From contig JASGDY010000122.1 of NCBI GenBank assembly GCA_047606825.1, forward strand, positions 1-14,280: a stretch of 14,280 nt of DNA, read 5' to 3'. Every line of letters begins with the position of its first letter. Positions within the stretch are counted from its first letter, which is position 1. The notes under the pieces are model-generated. The model was given only the letters and a program-made list of their open reading frames with translations, searched no databases and was not told where the DNA came from. The position numbers were made by a program, and so were the translations under genes. Source of the stretch: Rhizosphaericola sp047606825 (GTDB taxonomy: Bacteria > Bacteroidota > Bacteroidia > Chitinophagales > Chitinophagaceae). Positions 6,837 through 14,221 of the stretch are shown in pieces.

Positions 6837-9626
6837 TTAAAATTTTAAAATAAGCCCGGCGGTTAGGCTTACCGGGTCGTTATAGATGGCCATACTTTTG
6901 GTTACTGTATTGGTATAATGTGGTCGTATATTGAAAATATTGTAGGCATTGACTGCCAGTCTTATGTTCTTTTTGATTTCTTTCGCAACCTGCACATTCA
7001 CGTTTGCATACACGAATGGCAGTTTGGTTTCCAGTTGATTGGTCGGTGTCAGGCGCAGATAGCCGTAGTCCGGATTGCTGTCATCAAAATTTTCGATGGG
7101 ATGGTACAACAGGTTTTTGTCCAGATAGCCAATGGGAATGGTGCTGGCAGCATCGGTTACGCTTTTTTCCTGCCAGTGGATGTCAGACTGTACGGTAACG
7201 ACAAATCCCAGACTGGGAATATGTGTCGTCGTGGATAGCTTTGTCAATACACCCCAATTATGGCTTTTCGTGGCAGTATATACGCCATACCATGCTGTCC
7301 TGCCAGCTTCAATATAGCTTTCGTCAACGGATTGGGTAATGTTGTCGCCCCGATTGTCATAATCGCTGTAAGAAAATGCAGTGCTCATGGAAAAACTGGT
7401 GCGCAACGGTTTGTATTCCCGTGTCTGCAACATCCATTCCACACCGTAGTCAGCGGTATATAGACCGTTGGTAACCACGTATCTTGACAAAGTGTTGTAC
7501 GTTACGCTGTCGCCAGTTGCATAATAGGTTGCCTTGCGCAGCGGGTCGCTCAACAACGTGTAGCCATATACCGGCAATGTAATCGGCGAATAGGTCTTAG
7601 AACTGTTGAACCCGTTTTTGTTGTGTTTGGCATAAGCATACAACGAAGCGTTGAACCATTCGCCTTTGTACTGTGCGCCGATTTCCACCTGCTGGCTGCG
7701 CGATGCTTTCAGGTTGCTGTTGTCTGCCACTATTTTTTTGGTATAGACGAGGTAAAGGCTGGAGTCAAGTTTGGAGGTATTGACCAATGTCAGCAACGGG
7801 ATATCCATCCAGGTCGGTGCCGGAAAACGGTGTGCCATCGACGGTGCCTTGGTTGACATACCATAGGCAATGTTGACTGACCAGTGTTCGTCCAACTTAT
7901 ATCGGAAACTGATGCGTGGGTTGAAACTGCTCCATTTGTTCTGAATATCACTCCGCAGACCGACCGATGCCGTGTAGTTCTTTCCGAATAGTTTACCGAC
8001 CATGTTGTCTTCTATGTAGTAGCTGTAATTGACAAGGTCGGGCAGATAGTTGTAACTGTACGGTCGTGCCATCTTGTTGCTGACGGCCAGCCATCTCGGT
8101 TTTTTAGGGTCGAGCACAATACCTGCGCCGTGGTTGCCGGAGCTGCTGACAGAGCCGCCAAAGCTGACCAGATGGCTAATGCTGCCAGTCGAAAAGTTAG
8201 CCAGGTTGGCGTCTATCGTTGTGGATAAGCTGACAGGTTCGCCGATAACCCTTTCTTCTGCCAGGTAACTACCCTGCATGATATAACCCTCGTAGATGCC
8301 TGTGGTATCTTTGTCGGCATAAGGCTGTGGTCCATGGTTGAGTAGCCACTGGTTTCTGGAATCCTGCTTGCTGCGGCTGTACTGTACATTGAGGTTGATA
8401 TTTTTCAAAATGCCAGTTAGGGTTATGTTTGTCCTGTTGGAAAGGGAAAAGCCGTAACTCTTGGTGTACATCATACGGCGTGAATCATCGTCCGGGTCTT
8501 CCTTGATGTTGTCCAGACGTCTGTTGTAACTGAATTGCAGGGAGTTCCTGATTTTGGTGGCAAGGTAAGTCGTCCAGATGGCAGAAGTGTTGACTCTGCT
8601 GTAACTTTTGACTTTGTCCCTTGGGTCGTTGTTGCTGTGTAGATAAGTGGCGCTCAGGTTCAGTGCCCCGGCTTTTTTTCCTAAGTTAAGGCCTTTGGAA
8701 AGTCCGAATTGAGACGACCCGCCGTTAATGTTTAGTTTAAAGTTATACGGCGTTTTCCCTTTTTTCTGTTCAAGAAAAATCGCGCCGTTGGTCAGTTCAC
8801 CGTATTTTGCGGAAACGATGCCCTGAGCTACCTCGACCTGCTCGATATTGTCCAGAGCAATGTCACGCAGGTCCAGTCCGTTCATCGGTACATCAAACGT
8901 TCCTGTATTTCCCGAAACGGAAGAAGGCACGGCTGAGTTGGAAATGCCGTACATGGAAAGATTGCGGTTCTGCATGTTAGCATCATTGCTGATGCGGACG
9001 CCGTCTACATATATGGCAACACCAAAAGAATTGTTGATGGCGTTCAGCCCTTGGGACGAGGTGCGCAGCGTTGTTGTCTGTACCTGTTGCAGGTTGGGTG
9101 CAGTCGTTGCCTTGCCGGGCAACTGGTTGATGACGTCGGCAAGTGAAAACGCCTGTAGCTGTTCAATGGATTCACTGTTGAATATAATGGAAGAATTGGA
9201 ACGTGAAGTCTGTCGATAGGCCTGTACTTGTACGCTGTCGAGTTGGAGGCTGTTGTCTAATAGCCGTATTAAAATGGGTTGAGCTTGCTTAAGCCGTACG
9301 GAAACCGTTGCAGATTGTTTCCCGACATAAGAAACCGTAATGCGTAAAGTCTGCAAGGATATTTTACGGACATCGATTGCAAACCTGCCATCCTCGTCAG
9401 TAGAAGTAACAAAATCGGTTTCTTCCACGTTTACGGTCGCAAATTCGATAGGTTCGTTGCGTACGCCTACTACTTTTCCTTTGATGCTCGCTGTTTGGGC
9501 ATAGGCAGTGCCAGCCAGTAAAACAGCAATATATATACATATATATCGTAATATGATGTTGGCGTGTCGCCTTGTCTGATTTAAGGGTTTGCTATTTCTG
9601 TTCAAAATATGGGCGTTAGCGTACAT
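6837..9626 (-). CDS. TonB-dependent outer-membrane receptor with carboxypeptidase-regulatory-like domain
   Basis: The protein is 929 residues from the ATG at 9626; an in-frame extension to 9686 adds only 20 residues of unlikely sequence. A long basic N-region precedes the hydrophobic core IILRYICIYIAVLLAG and a likely cut after AYA (about residue 43). A carboxypeptidase-regulatory-like domain follows (about 45-122: SIKGKVVGVRNEPIEFATVNV ... TDEDGRFAI), then a TonB-box-like DSVQVQAY (130-137). The plug (about 145-290) includes VAIYVDGVRIS and IEQVEVAQGIVSAKYGELTNGAIFLEQKKG, and the remainder is a 22-strand-type barrel ending in LTAGLILKF. Such receptors pull scarce ligands across the outer membrane using TonB-ExbBD. 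The ligand is unknown; there is no SusD gene, which argues against a glycan system. It is the first gene of the four-gene operon. Confidence 0.94.
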   Translation of the reverse strand: MYANAHILNRNSKPLNQTRRHANIILRYICIYIAVLLAGTAYAQTASIKGKVVGVRNEPIEFATVNVEETDFVTSTDEDGRFAIDVRKISLQTLRITVSYVGKQSATVSVRLKQAQPILIRLLDNSLQLDSVQVQAYRQTSRSNSSIIFNSESIEQLQAFSLADVINQLPGKATTAPNLQQVQTTTLRTSSQGLNAINNSFGVAIYVDGVRISNDANMQNRNLSMYGISNSAVPSSVSGNTGTFDVPMNGLDLRDIALDNIEQVEVAQGIVSAKYGELTNGAIFLEQKKGKTPYNFKLNINGGSSQFGLSKGLNLGKKAGALNLSATYLHSNNDPRDKVKSYSRVNTSAIWTTYLATKIRNSLQFSYNRRLDNIKEDPDDDSRRMMYTKSYGFSLSNRTNITLTGILKNINLNVQYSRSKQDSRNQWLLNHGPQPYADKDTTGIYEGYIMQGSYLAEERVIGEPVSLSTTIDANLANFSTGSISHLVSFGGSVSSSGNHGAGIVLDPKKPRWLAVSNKMARPYSYNYLPDLVNYSYYIEDNMVGKLFGKNYTASVGLRSDIQNKWSSFNPRISFRYKLDEHWSVNIAYGMSTKAPSMAHRFPAPTWMDIPLLTLVNTSKLDSSLYLVYTKKIVADNSNLKASRSQQVEIGAQYKGEWFNASLYAYAKHNKNGFNSSKTYSPITLPVYGYTLLSDPLRKATYYATGDSVTYNTLSRYVVTNGLYTADYGVEWMLQTREYKPLRTSFSMSTAFSYSDYDNRGDNITQSVDESYIEAGRTAWYGVYTATKSHNWGVLTKLSTTTHIPSLGFVVTVQSDIHWQEKSVTDAASTIPIGYLDKNLLYHPIENFDDSNPDYGYLRLTPTNQLETKLPFVYANVNVQVAKEIKKNIRLAVNAYNIFNIRPHYTNTVTKSMAIYNDPVSLTAGLILKF

Positions 9627-9855
9627 TGGTTGTTGTGCTTTCTCGGTTTGAGACTGCAAAGAACTGGCAAAAACGCGTAATGGCATTTACGAAATGCGGA
9701 ATTTCTTTAGGATTTATTTTGCAAAGCGTAAATGGGCGATTAGTAGAGAAAGATACGTCTACGCTTCTTACCCCACTCTTACCGACTGTTCCGTAAGGCA
9801 TTCCGAAGGTTTAAATCCGCTTTTCTGCACCCAAGGGTTCGGGATGCACTACGCT
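9627..9855 (-). promoter_or_regulatory. Leader and upstream region of the TonB receptor operon
   Basis: These 229 bases separate the receptor from modular repeat copy A and must hold the operon promoter. The nearest thing to a -7 element is TACGCTTTG (minus strand, 9722-9730), one base longer than TAnnTTTG and without a good -33 partner. Between it and the start codon lies a perfect hairpin, GCATTT-ACG-AAATGC (9683-9697). One arm of it, CATTTACG (9684-9691), is repeated inverted as CGTAAATG (9727-9734) beside the putative -7 element. The TACGCTAAC at the start codon (minus strand, 9615-9623) is also repeated inverted at 9850-9858. These could be operator or leader structures. No Fur-like box or known riboswitch was recognised. 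Confidence 0.3.
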
Positions 9856-10038
9856 AACATACTTAACTGCGCTGTTAGGACCTCACCCCCGACCCCTCTC
9901 CCAAGTGAGAGGGGAGGCACGAAGTGTTAGGTTTCGCTACACCCCTCTCTTTTAGGAGAGGGGCGGGGGTGAGGTTTCCTTCCCGCAAAGTCCCCGTCGG
10001 CAGACTGTGCGGAAAATAAATAACTCAAACAGCTTCTA
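9856..10038 (-). repeat. Modular repeat, copy A (at the 3' end of the SNF2 gene)
   Basis: Read on the minus strand, this copy begins TAGAAGCTGTTTGAGTTA at 10038 and ends AACAGCGCAGTTAAGTATGTT at 9856, 183 bases. Its first three bases are the TAG stop codon of the SNF2 gene. Inside is a decayed palindrome (CCGCACAGTCTGCCG against CGGGGACTTTGCGG). After that come outer arms ACCTCACCCCCGACCCCTCTC (plus strand, 9880-9900) and GAGAGGGGCGGGGGTGAGGT (9956-9975). Between those arms are 55 extra bases (9901-9955) that complete two smaller hairpins: CCCCTCTC (9893-9900) with GAGAGGGG (9907-9914), and CCCCTCTC (9942-9949) with GAGAGGGG (9956-9963). Placed directly after the stop codon, the hairpins may act as a 3' barrier or terminator for the helicase transcript. 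Confidence 0.75.
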
Positions 10039-13000
10039 ACTAAACAGATACTCGATATCATCCTTGGTCAACGACTTGACGAAGCTGGTATCGTCCGAAA
10101 TCAAGTCGGCTGCCAGCGCGCGCTTGCGTTCCTGCAACTGTAGGATTTTGTCTTCGACCGTATTGGTACATATCAGGCGGTATGCAAAAATGTTCTGCGT
10201 CTGCCCGATGCGGTGTGTACGGTCGATGGCCTGCTGTTCCACGGCGGGATTCCACCACGGGTCAACGAGGTAGACATAGTCTGCGGCGGTCAGGTTGAGA
10301 CCGACGCCGCCGGCCTTGAGGGAGATGAGGAAGACACGGCATTCGTGGTTGTTCTGGAAGTTCTGTATTGCTTTTTCCCTTTCCGGTGCGGTGGTGCTGC
10401 CGTCGAAATATTCGTAGGAGATGCCGCGTTCTTCCAGTTTTTTGCGGATGAGCGCAAGCATTCCGAGGAACTGGGAAAATATCAAGGTCTTGTGGTCGCC
10501 CACGTTTTCCTCGATTTGCCTTTCGATTTCCTCTAGTTTGACGGAGGCGTTGGGATAGTTTTCCGTTTTGAGGATGGCAGGGCTGTCGCATATCTGGCGT
10601 AGGCGCATCAAGCCTTGCAAGATGGTCAACTGGGATTTTTGGATGCCTTGCGTCTCGATGACGCCCATGATTTTGTTGCGGTAGTCGTTGCGGTAGGCAT
10701 CGTAGATGCTGCGCTGTTCCTTGTCCATTTCGCAGAACAGGATGGTTTCCGTTTTTTCCGGAAGGTCTTTGGCGACCTGCTCCTTGGTTCTGCGGAGGAT
10801 GAACGGATAGAGGAGTTTGCGTAGATGTTCCTTTTGTTCTTTTTCCCCAAACTTGTCGATGGGAATCGCAAATTGCTGCTTAAAGAAGTCAATGCTTCCC
10901 AACAAGCCGGGGTTGAGAAAGTTCATCTGCGCGTAGATGTCAAAAGTGTTGTTTTGCAAAGGAGTACCGCTCAGGCATAGCTTGTTGCCGGCTTTTAACA
11001 ACGAGACGGCTTTGGCAATCTTGCTGGACGGATTTTTGATGGCCTGGCTTTCGTCCAGTACGATATAGTCAAAGGGCATTTCGGTAAATGTCTTGATGTC
11101 GCTGCGCAGGGTGCCGTATGTCGTGATGATGATGTGTGCCTTTGTCTTCAGGAGGTCGGACTTGGAGCGGTTGCCGCCGTGGTGGATGTACACGTCCATG
11201 TCTGGAGTGAATTTCTTTACTTCATTCGACCAGTTGTACATCAGTGTCGTCGGACAGATGACGAGTGCTTTAAAGTCCGTTTTCTGTAGCTGCAAATGTT
11301 TGAGGAACGAAAGTGTCTGTATGGTCTTACCGAGACCCATGTCATCGGCGAGGATGCCGCCCCAGCCGACTCCGTTGAGATAGTTGAGCCACTGGAAGCC
11401 TGAAATCTGGTAAGGGCGCATGATTTGGTTGAGATGGTCAGGCGGCGTTATATCCTCGATGGTCTGGCTGCCACGGAGCTTTTCGTATTTTTCTTCCAGT
11501 TGGAAAAAAAGTTCTTCCTCGTCGCGTTGTTCGTAGAGTTCCTCGATAACGCTGAAATGGTATTTGCTCAGCTTGATGTCGTGGTTGGTTTCGTTCTGTC
11601 CGACCTGGAACAGCAAGGAATATTTCTGCACCCACTCTTCGGGAAGAACGCCGAGCGTGCCGTCTGCGAGTTGCACAAACTGCTGTTTGGCGGCGATGGC
11701 TTTCTTGATTTCCGCTACGGACACCTGCTGGTCGCCGAAACGGATGTCAATCTTGGCATCGAACCAGTCGGTGTGGCTGCTGATGAATATTTTAGTGGAG
11801 GGTTTCGCCGTATTGAAGCGGAACTTTTTCAGTGCTTCCAGGCCGTAGACAGGAATGCTCAGTTCGCGTGTGGCATCGAGGAAAAGGAAAAACCAGTTGT
11901 TCTTCAACGCTTCCGCGCCTTTCAACGCGAGTATGGCACTGTTTTTTTCCGGGTGGACAAAACCGGAATGGAGGTTTTCGATTTTGGACAAAAGTTCGTT
12001 TTCCGCAGCGCGGTTCCGGCTGATTTCCAAAAGCCTTCCTCCGTTGGGAATCAATATTTTGTCCTTGTCATCGGGTTTGATTTCGTAGTCGCTGTACATA
12101 AATACAGGTTCGACCAGGAGGTAATTGCCTTTTTCTTTCAGTACGATTTTTACCTGTGGGTTGACGTCCTCGATAGTGTCCTTGTCGATGTTGTCAAAGC
12201 GGACGTTGTATTTATGCGAAAGTGGCAGTATGAAATTTTGCAGGGTTTCGCTCCATTCCGATACGGGGAACACTATTTTGCCGTCAGGCAGGAATTTTTC
12301 GACCAAAAGGATATCCTCCGGTTTTTGCCAGAGGTAAAACTGGTTTTCCACCTGCATGATGAGCGGCGTTCCCATTTCGTTTTCTGCGATGTTGACCGTG
12401 CCGAGCGGCGTCTTGGTCAGGCAGGCGATTTCGTATCTGTCGCCGTCCCGCGCGACCAAAAATTCCGGTGCGATGAAGTTGATGGAATAGTTGGCAACCT
12501 CAAGGTTGTCGGTGATGAACGGCTTGCCCTTTTCGAGATAAAAAGTGAAATAGCTCGATGCCGATATGTTGAACAGCTTTTTGAGTTTGGGGTGCACATA
12601 GTCCAATATGAGTTTGCGCGTTTCCTCGGGCAGCACGTCGCCTTCGTGGTGCTGGACGATATTGTCCCAGATGCCGCTGAAAGGGGAATTTCTGTTGAGG
12701 TAGCGGCTCACTTCGCCGGGTAATAATTTGCGCAACTGCTGTACAATCTGGGCGTCGTTTTCGCTGAAATTTTCGGTATTGACGTATTTGGTGAGGTCTA
12801 TCTGGCTGACTTTTCCCAAAAACTCTGTTTCGTCCTCGTCGATTTCGCCTTCGATGGCGTCAATGGCGAGGAAAGGATATTGGCGGTTGTCGTGCTGCAA
12901 TACGATGCCGACGCCGTATTTGATAGTGGGTTTGTTTTTCGGTTTGTCCAGCACTTCCACTTCGCGTTGCATATAGTTGGGCGACGATGAAGTGTTGGTG

Positions 13001-13839
13001 GCTGTGGTGGCGATGCGTTTGATGGATGTGTCCAGCACGCGCAGGAACGGTTTGCCGTCCTTGATGGAAAATTCAAACTTGCCCTTGATGTCGTCCGAGA
13101 GCGAATAGCCGTAGAGCGCGAGCAATTTGTTCTTTTCCTTGTCCAGGTTGCGTATCGTGTCAAAATAGTTGGCTCCTTTGTCTTTCAGCAAGGAAAGAAA
13201 AACGATGAGCTTGTGTATGCACAACGGATGCAACGGGTCGGTCTGGCAGTCGCAGCTTGTGTCGAAATTGCGCTCCTCGTTTTTTTGGATGACGACTTCG
13301 TGCTGTTCGTCGTTGTGCCGGACGATGGCACGGACTTTTTCGTCCCTGGCCTCTTCCAGCTTGATTCTGTGGCTGTCGGCATACCGTTCCGCATGGGCAT
13401 AACTGTTGGTGTCGGAGAGCAGGCGCAGCATCTTGATATCGATGTTTTTCATTCGGATGACCGTGTAACGTTGGTCATATTGGATGAATGTCTGCTCGCC
13501 CAGCATGTTGCTGTCGATGAGGTCCTGTAGGTAAAAAAGCCCAGCAATCTGGTGGCGGCACATCTCGCCCTGTTCAAAGGGGCAGGTGCACTCAACGGAA
13601 AGCATGTTTTCGTCCCTGAACTTTTCGACTTTGACTTTGTACCAGGTATTGTAGGAGTCGTCCTTTACCCGCAGGCTGACGGATTCCGTCAAGTCGTCGT
13701 GGCCGATTAGCTCTACATTTCCCGAGTTGTAAATCTTTTTCCCCCTGCGGATGGCTTCTTCCGAACCATTGCCGTATATGTGTCTTATTAAATGCGGTAG
13801 CGCCAAAACCTTACAAATTTTTAATGGGAAAGAGGTCAC
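10036..13839 (-). CDS. SWIM zinc-finger SNF2-family DNA helicase/translocase
   Basis: The product is about 1267 residues, numbered from the GTG at 13839. Two SWIM-type zinc motifs lie near the N-terminus: CTC...CRH (C84, C86, C94, H96) and CDC...CIH (C196, C198, C207, H209). After a long middle region comes the SNF2 ATPase, with DDMGLGKT (Walker A, Lys838), LDESQ (motif II, Asp929-Glu930), LSGTPLQNN (motif III), and a helicase C domain with AGGVGLNL and DRTHRIGQ (1206-1213). Proteins of this kind use ATP to move on double-stranded DNA and strip or remodel bound proteins. The role in Bacteroidota is not settled. No methylase or nuclease gene is adjacent, so a restriction or phage-defence role is not supported by context. 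There is no ATG ahead of the SWIM motif. The possible starts are TTG 13860, GTG 13839 and TTG 13806; a promoter at 13865-13872 makes 13860 unlikely. Confidence 0.93.
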   Translation of the reverse strand: MTSFPLKICKVLALPHLIRHIYGNGSEEAIRRGKKIYNSGNVELIGHDDLTESVSLRVKDDSYNTWYKVKVEKFRDENMLSVECTCPFEQGEMCRHQIAGLFYLQDLIDSNMLGEQTFIQYDQRYTVIRMKNIDIKMLRLLSDTNSYAHAERYADSHRIKLEEARDEKVRAIVRHNDEQHEVVIQKNEERNFDTSCDCQTDPLHPLCIHKLIVFLSLLKDKGANYFDTIRNLDKEKNKLLALYGYSLSDDIKGKFEFSIKDGKPFLRVLDTSIKRIATTATNTSSSPNYMQREVEVLDKPKNKPTIKYGVGIVLQHDNRQYPFLAIDAIEGEIDEDETEFLGKVSQIDLTKYVNTENFSENDAQIVQQLRKLLPGEVSRYLNRNSPFSGIWDNIVQHHEGDVLPEETRKLILDYVHPKLKKLFNISASSYFTFYLEKGKPFITDNLEVANYSINFIAPEFLVARDGDRYEIACLTKTPLGTVNIAENEMGTPLIMQVENQFYLWQKPEDILLVEKFLPDGKIVFPVSEWSETLQNFILPLSHKYNVRFDNIDKDTIEDVNPQVKIVLKEKGNYLLVEPVFMYSDYEIKPDDKDKILIPNGGRLLEISRNRAAENELLSKIENLHSGFVHPEKNSAILALKGAEALKNNWFFLFLDATRELSIPVYGLEALKKFRFNTAKPSTKIFISSHTDWFDAKIDIRFGDQQVSVAEIKKAIAAKQQFVQLADGTLGVLPEEWVQKYSLLFQVGQNETNHDIKLSKYHFSVIEELYEQRDEEELFFQLEEKYEKLRGSQTIEDITPPDHLNQIMRPYQISGFQWLNYLNGVGWGGILADDMGLGKTIQTLSFLKHLQLQKTDFKALVICPTTLMYNWSNEVKKFTPDMDVYIHHGGNRSKSDLLKTKAHIIITTYGTLRSDIKTFTEMPFDYIVLDESQAIKNPSSKIAKAVSLLKAGNKLCLSGTPLQNNTFDIYAQMNFLNPGLLGSIDFFKQQFAIPIDKFGEKEQKEHLRKLLYPFILRRTKEQVAKDLPEKTETILFCEMDKEQRSIYDAYRNDYRNKIMGVIETQGIQKSQLTILQGLMRLRQICDSPAILKTENYPNASVKLEEIERQIEENVGDHKTLIFSQFLGMLALIRKKLEERGISYEYFDGSTTAPEREKAIQNFQNNHECRVFLISLKAGGVGLNLTAADYVYLVDPWWNPAVEQQAIDRTHRIGQTQNIFAYRLICTNTVEDKILQLQERKRALAADLISDDTSFVKSLTKDDIEYLFS

Positions 13840-13864
13840 CCCCCGTCCCGGATAGAGCAATTTG

Positions 13865-13872
13865 CAAAGTTA
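13865..13872 (-). promoter_or_regulatory. Promoter -7 element for the SNF2 gene
   Basis: Read on the minus strand this is TAACTTTG followed by CAAA, a perfect match to the Bacteroidota -7 consensus TAnnTTTG. Transcription would begin within about the next ten bases, near 13855-13861. That leaves a leader of roughly 15-22 bases before the GTG at 13839, and essentially none before the TTG at 13860. A -33 TTTG/TTG at the normal distance was not found; the nearest TTG is about 30 bases upstream. Confidence 0.45.
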
Positions 13873-13987
13873 AAAGAATAAATGGGATATTATGAAGTTT
13901 TTCAATGGACAATTGACGATTGACCTGTTGATATGCCTCGTCAAATGGAAATGTGCGCTTTTTGACATCTGTATCCAAAGCTTATAA

Positions 13988-14170
13988 TAGACTGTTTGAG
14001 TTATGTTTTTCTATACGGTTTTATATGCTTCGAAGATATAAAAACGTGTGCTCCTCTCCGCAAAGTCCCCGCCGCGGCGGGGACTTTGCGGAGAAGAAAC
14101 CTCACCCCCGACCCCTCTCACTTGGGAGAGGGGTCGGGGGTGAGGTCCTAACAGCGCAGCTAAGTATGTT
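13988..14170 (+). repeat. Modular repeat, copy B (upstream of the SNF2 gene)
   Basis: This copy is 183 bases, in opposite orientation to copy A. It begins TAGACTGTTTGAGTTAT and ends AACAGCGCAGCTAAGTATGTT. Three palindromes fill it. The first is TTTTATAT/ATATAAAA around G-CTTCGAAG (14019-14043), absent from the other copies. The second is a perfect 40-base palindrome without loop (14055-14094, arms of 20, centre CCGCGG). The third is a hairpin with 21-base perfect arms and loop ACTTGG (14099-14146). The intact palindromes suggest this copy is younger or better kept than A, whose first palindrome has decayed. No gene was recognised in 13873-14280. Confidence 0.78.
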
Positions 14171-14221
14171 TTCAAGTTTATTTTAACTCAAGTTGCTAGT
14201 TATAGAAGTGTATAGTCAAAG

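Noticed and set aside
6837..9626. SusC/SusD polysaccharide utilisation locus
   Set aside because: The following lipoprotein is not SusD-like and no glycoside hydrolase or sigma/anti-sigma pair is present.
9694..9930. Plus-strand open frame of 78 codons before repeat A, and a minus-strand one of 61 codons
   Set aside because: Both read through the receptor leader and the C-rich repeat arms (SPPTPLPSERG is repeat sequence); they overlap the operon promoter region.
11425..12723. Plus-strand open frame of 432 codons opposite the SNF2 gene
   Set aside because: It is antisense to well-conserved helicase sequence, shows no family motif and has no start context; long antisense frames are expected opposite such a gene.
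10036..13839. Phage-defence island built around the SNF2 helicase
   Set aside because: No nuclease, methylase, PLD or other defence partner is present; downstream is an uptake operon and upstream only repeats, and stand-alone SWIM/SNF2 proteins are common in Bacteroidota.
13953..14186. Plus-strand open frame of 77 codons
   Set aside because: It lies almost wholly within repeat copy B; its proline- and glycine-rich residues are the translated palindromes.
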